DNA of 64,000 bases from Muricea muricata (taxonomy: Eukaryota; Cnidaria; Anthozoa; Malacalcyonacea; Plexauridae). Numbering within the stretch: position 1 is the stretch's first letter; every line of letters starts with the position of its first letter. Below are positions 54,001 through 63,000 of this stretch, one piece after another. Position numbers and translations under genes: made by a program. The notes under the pieces are model-generated. The model was given only the letters and a program-made list of their open reading frames with translations, ran no database searches and had not been told where the DNA came from. The stretch is from NCBI GenBank assembly GCA_963855995.1, contig OY979716.1:31419230-31483229 (forward strand), in the 5' to 3' direction.

Positions 54001-57000
54001 TCATAGCCTTCTTCGTGTTTTCGTTTCCTTCCAGAACCGCGTCTTTTTCCTCCGCGTGACCTAACAGCTTCAGGCGCCCGAAAACTAGGGCCAGGTTCAC
54101 TAGGTCGTCGAAAGGTTTGTTCAGTATCCGTATCACTTTTTGAGCTTTCCATGGCAAATATCACAAAGAAAGCATGTCTTATTTGAAACACATTTCGAGA
54201 CAGATGACTGAACTCTGCGCCATGTGTGGCTACTTTGTCTGAACACACAGGTATCACGTTACACCTCACCATAATGCATGATAAAAATAAACGCAAACAC
54301 CGGAAGTAGTTTATTTCTTCTGATTTTGCACCAGAAAAAAATCCAACATTTTGTTACTTGGGTTAAAACTGCTACGCGCTCTTTCTGCGGGCGCCATTTT
54401 CGTTTTAGAAACTTTGATTTACAACATTAAGTTTTTCAAAATATCGAACACACTGCGCATGCGCGAGTTTAGAAGTTATACTGCCTTTAAGAAAATGGAT
54501 AGAAATTGTCAATATATACCTGAGTGTACTGTTGGTCTTTCGGGAAACTACTTCCAAAAATTACAACGGGGTCGCGATCGCGAAACTGGCCTTGCAAGAA
54601 TCTCAGTGCTGCATAGTTCTCAGTGAGAACAAGTAAATATCGACTTTCTCTAAACAAAAAAAGTTTATTTAATTTAATGTATCGATTAAGCTTTAAATCA
54701 CGAAGGAATGAAAAAAAAGGAAAACAAGACAAATGTTTTGCATGTGAAAAATGGGTCAGTGGGGGTGAAGTGCTTCGCTAATAAAAACAATAACAGCATT
54801 ATTGGGATCATAGACTCATAAACACGCAAAATTATGTAACCTAGCGCTCTGTTTAACGCCCGCAAGGAGACGGAAGGCGTCTGGAGATACAATTCTCATC
54901 AAGCAATGTTAAAGGGGTTACAATCCCCTCTAACATTAACCTGTTAAGGAGGTACAATCCTCCCTGGACAGTTCCTAGAATTTTCATCGATTATATTTCC
55001 AAAAAAAATTGCGAGTCTATGGCCAGAAAGTAATCATTAGGAGCACTTCAATTCCATGACTATGATTTTATTATTATAATAAACGCCAATTACAAAGACG
55101 CCAGTTGAAGTTCGACAATTTACAATAGCTCCACTCCTTGGTTTGTTCACATAAAATAACACTTTTGGACCACGGTCAAGATATTGTAAAAAGCCGTCCG
55201 CTCCTGTAGCCAATTAGATTGTAAGAAATCAAAAAATATTACTGGGCATGTACAGGCATAAGACATTTTTATCTGCTATCAGGTACACATGCTTGCATTG
55301 TGCGCAGAACGTGATCACTGATGCCCTATACTGACAAATCACAGCCATACAAGCTTTAACTTTGTAAATCTATCAATAGTTTTGGCAGTTTTGCAAAAAA
55401 AAACAAACAAAAATTAACGTGTTGCCATTGTTAAAACATTTTTGTATTCCACTAATAGTTGCTGTAACAATAATTCAGTAACAGTAATATTCCACATAGA
55501 ATGGCTGTGACAATAATTCAATCATGTAGGTACATTCATTTTCATCATTTTAAAACAACGACAAAACGAGCAAAGTAATTTTTGTACTAATTTAATTATT
55601 AATCAGGGGCTGGTTGTTCAAAAGCTGATTAGCTTAACCCTGGGTTAACTTGAAATTGAAAGGAAATTCCCTAATGTGTTGTTTATAACCCTGGGAAAAT
55701 TTCTTCAGAAATCTTATCTGTATCAATAATAGTTTTGGTTGCTAAAGTTTTGGAAGAAACGGAGGGGTAAAAATACAGAAACTAAACAGTGGGTTAAATT
55801 TTAACCCAGGGTTAGCACTAACCCAGCTTTGAACAACTGGCGCCAGGATAATATTAATGTTATATTAAAATGTATTAAAACGGTACCACCAGGCTTTTGA
55901 CCTCAAAATGCGAGGGGGTCATTGCATGCAATGTATTTCTAATAGTTTGAATAAATAGTATGATTTAAGATAAACAATGCAGGATTATGAAAAAAAATTG
56001 CGGCATGTACAAATATTTTTCCATTTTCACCTTGCAAACGTCAATCTGCTATCAGGTACACATGCTTGCATCGTGCGCACAGCGTGATCACTGATGCCCT
56101 ATACTGACAAATCACAGCCATACAAGCTCTAACTTTATATAATACAAGGAAATATCATTATATAATAACTACAGTGAAACACATAATCTGATTGGTCAAC
56201 AGAATAGGAGAGACAATCCTGCACGGGAAATTTTTGTTGTGAGAATTTTAGTTTTGATCAATTAATTTCAAAATTTTGTTCTTGTTGTTTCACTGTAGTC
56301 ATTTTATAAAACAATTACCTAATAGTTTTCCGTGCAGGTTGGCTTCATATCCATGCACTTGAGTTGTGGCTTGACTTTCGGAACGTTACTTCCGAAAGTC
56401 TTGCCACAACTCGCGTGCATGGATGACGCTATCCTGCACGGAAAACTATTCGGTATTCCTTTAATATTATTATTAAATCGTCACAGTATTAAACAACAAA
56501 GCCAAGCATAAAGACTATCATTATACTCGTACAGCTTACACAAATCGACTTGACAAGTAAGATATTAAATATTTAATATCTCAGAAATATCATAACAGCG
56601 TACCATGCCAGGACACTAAGTTCCGCAGTTAACAGAGTACGGACTACACTACAATATCCATATGCGATGAAATATTTCAATGCCAGATGAGTCCGCCCAC
56701 TAAGCGAACAATACTTTTGCAATAATTCTCTTGGTCAGTGCTCGCTCAGTCGATGTTTCCTGCTTAAAATAGTCACCGCTAATTTGAAATTTAGCGAACA
56801 AAGTACAAAAACTCTGACTGGCTACAAGCGAACAGCTAACAGTTACAGCTCGCGCACGACAACAATATATCATTTGCAGAAGCAAAAAGTCAACTTACCC
56901 TTCATTTTCAGTCCTACCAAGACTGTCTTCAATAAGAGACACTGGGTGGCATTCAGGCGAGGGATGCTTAAAAAAGATGACACTTTACTCACGTGTACAT

Positions 57001-60000
57001 GTAATAAAATACGAAAATAAGCATTTGTTTTTTGGAAAGGGGAGGAGGCTTGTGTGTGTAGTCGTTGCATTGATAGCTGCAAAAATATCATTTGGCGTAC
57101 AAGACAATAAATTTCACTATGGTATTGGTTACCTTTATACATCCTTTAAGTCTTTTATATTCCCTACTAAATATCTTCATTGGATCAAGATCATCGAGAC
57201 CACTGAAATTCCTTCTGATGCATTGTTCCAGTTCTATATCACTGACTAGGGCACCTGATTCTGCCTGCTCAGCAAAACCATATACCATCTTTACTAAACT
57301 ATAAACATTTATAAAGGGACGATTTAAAAATTATGTATTCTTCCTAATTGTTTATTCCTACAACAGAGCTCTTTAAGTGTCTAGTGACCAGCTTTACTGT
57401 TTATTTCAAAACGAGCACAACTTGTTAAACGTACATATAGTAAACATTATTTGTGAAACTCATTAATAATTCACGAGAAAACACAAAACCACATATTTAA
57501 TCAATATTTGTAAATCCGATACAGATTTCGTCATGATTTACATAAAATTAATGTTTGATTTTCTGACTAAACATTAATTTCTTTGTGATTACGAACGTTT
57601 TTATCCAGACGTTTCAGAAGTACGACACTGAAGGTATTCGTAACTGATTTACAACCGCTCGCCTTTGCCTCAGGGTTGTATATAAGTCAGATAAAGATTG
57701 GCTGTTGATGTTGTGGCTATTATTTAATACTGAATATTTATAAGTTTAGGTGTTATTAACCACGCAAACCTACAAATAATTTCCTACAAACCTACGAACC
57801 TACGAATACTCAGAAAACTCGAAAATTTCTGGCCCGCTCCCAGTTTTATGACAACTTCCGCCACTGAATAACTTTATTACCAGATTAAACACCAACCTGT
57901 AGAAGTCTCGAAGTCCAAAGAATTCGTCTTTTTGGGCACTTTTCAGGGTGTTCGACTTGCTCTGTTCTTTATAAAGGTCTAAATATCCCTTACACAACCT
58001 CCTTATATGTACAGTAAGAAGACTTTGAATATGTTCATCACCAGAACAAATTCCACTAACAAAGTAAAAAAATAGATAGGTATGCTAAGCATACATGTTT
58101 CTGCGAATGTGGTCATTTTGAATAATTGAATCATCAATGATTCTCAAATGTCTTAAATAACAGTATATGCCAGGAAACTAAAGTTAAAACTGTCCGCCAA
58201 ATATTGGCAAAGTATTATATTGTCTGAGTAAATAAAAAAATAAAGCAAGACATAGCATTAGAAAGATAACATGTAAAATAATATAACGGACGAATAAATA
58301 AAGTCCAAGGTGGAAACTACATGCATAAGAAAAGGTGTTTTAAAAAAAATATGTCAGGTGTTTTATTGCTGTCAAAAATTTCAAGACATCTGATTGGGTT
58401 TAAGCCATTCCATCTATAAAGTCAAAAATACTTTTAAGCATTTAAGTTTTGCGCGCAAGCCATATTTAACTTGTCGTACAAGACACAACTCCCCAGGTAT
58501 TGAAGTTTTAGGTTTCTTATTTTTTCGGTTTATTATCAACTTTATATATCTGCTTTGGAGATACAAAAACCAATGTTACTGGCGAACATAGACAAACTGA
58601 GTCTGCTTATCCTTCACCACACAATCCAGACGATTTTTTATTAGATTCAAATATTAAATATTATGGACTAATAATGCCTCAAACCTTGCGCTATCACACA
58701 GATCTTTCTCAGTTGGAACTCCTCTACTCAACATAATGCCCCGGTTCATTTTAGCAGGATCCAACGCCCAGTTTGACAAACCAATAAAACCAACACGATG
58801 ATAATCAGATCTGGCTCCTGATTCTTCAGCAGTTGCTGTACCATCTTCCAAGAGAGGATGAAGAGTTTTTAAAGGCATCAAAGGAGAATCTTCGGCCAAT
58901 CCAATTTCGTCTAGAACCACCACAGACACAAATTTATTCAAGTCTTTGTCTTTCTGAAGCTTTGCACACTGTCTGAACGTTGATACTATTCCTTCTGGAG
59001 TAGACAACGGACTGCACTGGTAAGATTGCATGTGGATCTAAAAAAACAACACAATTTGAAAAGAGTATTTAATGAAGTGATCGATAAAAAATCCAATCGA
59101 CAAAAAGTCGCATGTAGCTATTGCGCAGTTGTGCTATCACAGTGTGAAAAGAATCCTCGTTGACCGGTCAAGAAAAACCAGAAGCGAGACATGCGTTAGT
59201 TTATACGCGATTCTTGTTCAAAATATATGAATATATACTAAATAAAACAAACTTGGTGCTTTGTCTTATTCATTTGTCTTTATCATAAATTTCTTTCTCA
59301 TCAATTCTCGGTAAACCCTGATAAATTCTTGCATTCCTGCATTTAATTGTTGTGAGGAAATCAATCTTCAACGGAAATTATTTATTGTAAAACAAATTAT
59401 AGATCGTCTGCGTACCTGTTTTAAGTTCTTAAACAATTCACTTTGGGAGTTTCCAGCCTTCATGTTGGTAGATATAACATCTTTTGCTAAAGACTTGGAA
59501 CTGCCTGGTTTGCCAACAACAAACAACGGAATACGCAGCTCTGTACAGATTGCCATCATAAATACATTTTCACTGAGAGCAATATTTCTGGCGATATTTT
59601 GACCCAGTTGTATGTCCTCTAAAAACCCACGTTGACACCTGGAAACACACATAACAGTAACTTTTTAAAATAACTCTACATAACTTAGAAATAAATGTAT
59701 GGCCAAAGCCCTGAGAAAAGCGATTGCTTTACATTAACTTACCTGATAATTTCATCTTGCATTCTACCTACACCTCCAGGTAATGGACAAGAATTGTCAA
59801 AATATCTGCAAATTTCTCTGCAATATGCTTGTCTGTCATTTAATCTGGCGTAGTAACAAACACCAATGCCCAGGATTACAGCACGTGTAATTTTAGTTAG
59901 TGGCTATACGGAAAAATAGCAAAAGTGTAAAATTAGTTAATTACAATATACGAAGATGGTTCTTACTTTTACCTTTGAATATAAAATTAAAAATTTTGTG

Positions 60001-63000
60001 ACCGGACGTTTGATCGACAGACATTTGACCAACAAGACAATTGGGGGACAGGACATTTTGCCGACAGGACATTTGGACATTTCAATTATTTCAAACAGTA
60101 CATGGATTTAAGGACGTCGTTTACATATTCATTTGATTTCATAGAAGTTTCTGCAAGATTAGTGGATGTAAGCTCACTGATATATAACAAGTGAAGCTCT
60201 GTTAATCAGTAGTGCAGCCAGCCCAACGATTTATTCTGTCAGATTCAATCAAAAAATTAGTGAATAATGATAATTTAAAAACTTACGAAACAGAACTAAA
60301 TTTTCAAGCTGGCTAGGCCACTGATGGTGATAGTTTTCTCTGCTTACCTCGGTTTTCCTTAACCGGGAAAGTTATTACGGTGATTAGCAAAAAATCAGTA
60401 GTGCTTAATTTTTTTTTACTTTGGGCATAAAAGTAAAATGATCAATCTGATGAAAATTACTAGTTGAACTAACTTGTACTTCATCATAGCTATCTTCATC
60501 TTCATCACTTTCGTTTTCTTTATCACTTTCTTCTTCACTTGATTCTTCAGTGACACTAACTTTTGCCTTAATAACCCTGAGTATTAATTCGGAGTTGGAA
60601 TAAAACCATGTGATAACTTTCATGGCTCTCTCGACGTCACGCAAACTGACAAAGCTGCATTCATTCTGGAAGACAACCATTCATGATTTTATTACAACAA
60701 AAATATTTAGCTACCTTGAATTACTCATTATTTTCACAATGTACAAACATGGAACTATTTGAATGGTGAGACTAAATCGCCAGGCTAATTAGCCATAGTT
60801 CATATCTGTAAAAGATTAAAAAAAACTTGGAAAAATGAAACCAGTACAGTTCAGCATTGTTGTTGCTTTTGTTACTGTTGGTCAGACTTTTAACATTTTT
60901 AACATTCTCATCATACCATGATGAGGATAAATATTCATATCGGGTGAACACATATGGTATATCTGTCAAAGGCCATACGCTTTTCACACTAAAATTATTT
61001 TTTTCTAACATTCAACAATTACTGTACGAATGCCATACGTAACTAAATAACCACTAAAGTAGACGGCGTTTACCTCTTGCTGACGCATGTATTTCTGTGA
61101 AGCTGACAATACTTTGGCGATACAAGATGCTTGTCCATCAGTTCCATGAAAACCTTCAATGTCTTCTCTGGCAGGCTGTACCTTAATTTCGAACAAAAAA
61201 GATAACAATATGTATGAGTGTATACAAATATTGGTGTATATAAAGTAAACTGTTGCACATTGTATCGCCGCAAAAAAATGTGAAAACATTATCAAGTTAA
61301 ACTCTTTTGGCATATTTATCAATGCAAGCACCAAAATTCTTATTACAGAACTTAAATTTTTCTATAAAGCTTTGATAACATAATCTAGTTGGTTCATGGA
61401 AACTAGACGTAATAATGACGTTACGCCCACTATTCTGGGTATGTTCAAAGGAACACAAATCCCTATCAAATTGCATTCTTCCTTAGCTTTCTTGGTAATA
61501 TCTAACCTCCTCCGCAGGCAACTCTTGTGGCAACCTAATAGTATAATAACCTTAAATTTCTTACTAGAAATACGAAATAAATACGTAATCACCAGGAATA
61601 CGAGAATATAAGCGCCATTTTTAAAGTGCTTAGGGATATGTAAAAATAAGAGAGTGGGAGGGTAGGGAAACGAGAAAGGGAAATGAAAGAGAGTTGCCTG
61701 CTAAAAATCGACATGTTGGACGCTCGATGGACCTGACAATTCACCCCAAGTAGGGTGAGGACAATTTGCTCTTCATAGCAACGAACAACATGGCTGATGG
61801 TGATTCTGAATCCAATAAACCACGCTATGAGAACACAAGTCCCGTTGTCTAGTTTGGCATTTTAACATGTATTAAAAAGTGTCCGAAAAAAAGAAACTGA
61901 AATCGTAAAAATCCAAATAAAAAACCAAAGATTTGGCAGAGCGATTGACAGTTTAAGATATTGGATCATGGTCGAGTTGTGGTGGCGACGAGTTATTAAT
62001 TTTTAGAAAGCAATCAAGCATCCAAGATGCAAATAGCGAAAGGAAAGTCATTTTTCCCCAGAAGGGACTAAAATTAAAGGTGAGTTGCATTTACTCTGCT
62101 TTACATCAAAATTATTCCTACCACATATGTATTATGTACATGTACACGTGGTCATGTACCTGTAACTAAACTTTTTAAGTTATGGGTTAATTTTGTTGCT
62201 AGTATGGTTGTTATACTTAGGTTGCGACATGAGTTGCCTATGTGGGAGGCTAGGTAATATCATGCTAATCAATGGATTCGATTGTAATTACAGGAACATA
62301 ATATCCGGTGTTTATATCGTAAAACCTTATGGTAACAAATTAGAATGTACATAGGGACGTATTTGATGTGTGTACAATTATTTATTTCAGTTAGTGCCTG
62401 TTCTGCTATATTCGTATTGGTAAGAATTTTGTTTGTTTCTAAGTTTTCTGGTAGAAATGCACTAAAATTCAATGCAGGTAGTGATATTTTTGGCAGCACT
62501 GCTCGCAGATGACGTGCACAGCAATTTGCATCTTAATACAGACAGCACACTCTCCATGCAGCAATACTTACAATAGGCGTTATCGGTACCACGAATCTTC
62601 GAACAATTTGCCTGGTATAAAGCTCTTCTGTATGATGAGTAAGCTGACCAAAGTCCCATACTAATGGTCTCATGCTCTCTGGCAATGGGTGGACACGATA
62701 AACAAGTTGTCGTAGAGGAATTGACCCTGTAGAGAGAAGTATGACCATTACATTTTATTCCATGGATAATACGTTGTTATACATTTTATATATATATTTC
62801 ACTCATACAGTGCTCATTCATGCAATTTCTTTTCTTTTGGGCGGAGAGTCGTTCACTATTTTTGCTAGGCATGTATAATTTGCACGCGGTGAGGAGATTC
62901 CAGAGCGCGGTAACAAAAGAAACAGTTTGACCTCACAGCCCACGACCTATCATGCGCTACCTCAGAAAGTAGAAAACCGCACGTATATTACTATCACTAG

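Larger units (their letters stand above)
50171..54152 (-). pseudogene. Kolobok-like DDE transposase, 8 exons, one in-frame stop
   Basis: Exons 54152-53800, 53681-53590, 53043-51898, 51438-51356, 51284-51177, 51015-50819, 50683-50615 and 50510-50171 join in phase to 796 codons including stop. Start chosen at MESSKSD. The N-terminus is basic (GGKRRGSGRKRKHEE) with no THAP domain seen. The DDE core includes VVLAGDGQMDSPG, HVELVDVRHSQLKSAVMEK, the family motif DKRYEKVLHQLDVWHKSNKL, WIAPIRNHFWHC and SHTGKLEAYHSHRLMYAPKR, then LAAIDHNHH. The single defect is TGA at 52775-52777 in exon 3, between the acidic N-terminal part and the catalytic core. Either the copy is newly dead, the stop is a sequence error, or the core is translated from a later Met (52708). 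Confidence 0.88.
47616..54486. mobile_element. Kolobok-type DNA transposon carrying a transposase and a P2X7-ballast gene
   Basis: A 6.9 kb unit flanked by TTAA (47612-47615 and 54487-54490). Both ends begin AGGCA reading inward, with little further terminal similarity. Kolobok superfamily elements target TTAA. Inside are two convergent genes: a four-exon plus-strand gene starting about 100 bp from the left end, and an eight-exon minus-strand DDE transposase starting about 330 bp from the right end. It sits in RNF213 intron 11/12. The transposase assignment is strong; the exact ends rest on the TTAA/AGGCA agreement only. Confidence 0.72.
55271..56137. repeat. 94-bp direct repeats flanking dispersed copy 2
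   Basis: ATCTGCTATCAGGTACACAT...CCCTATACTGACAAATCACA occurs at 55271-55364 and 56044-56137 with only a few differences. Could be short terminal direct repeats, or a duplication formed with the insertion. Confidence 0.85.

Noticed and set aside
54351..54626. 91-codon plus-strand frame over the transposon right end
   Set aside because: It runs across the transposon border and antisense to RNF213 e11; chance frame.
61507..61534. Possible 28-nt RNF213 microexon between e2 and e3 (LPQELPAEE in one frame)
   Set aside because: It has AG and GT borders, but 28 nt would break the frame; e2 joins e3 directly in phase 0.
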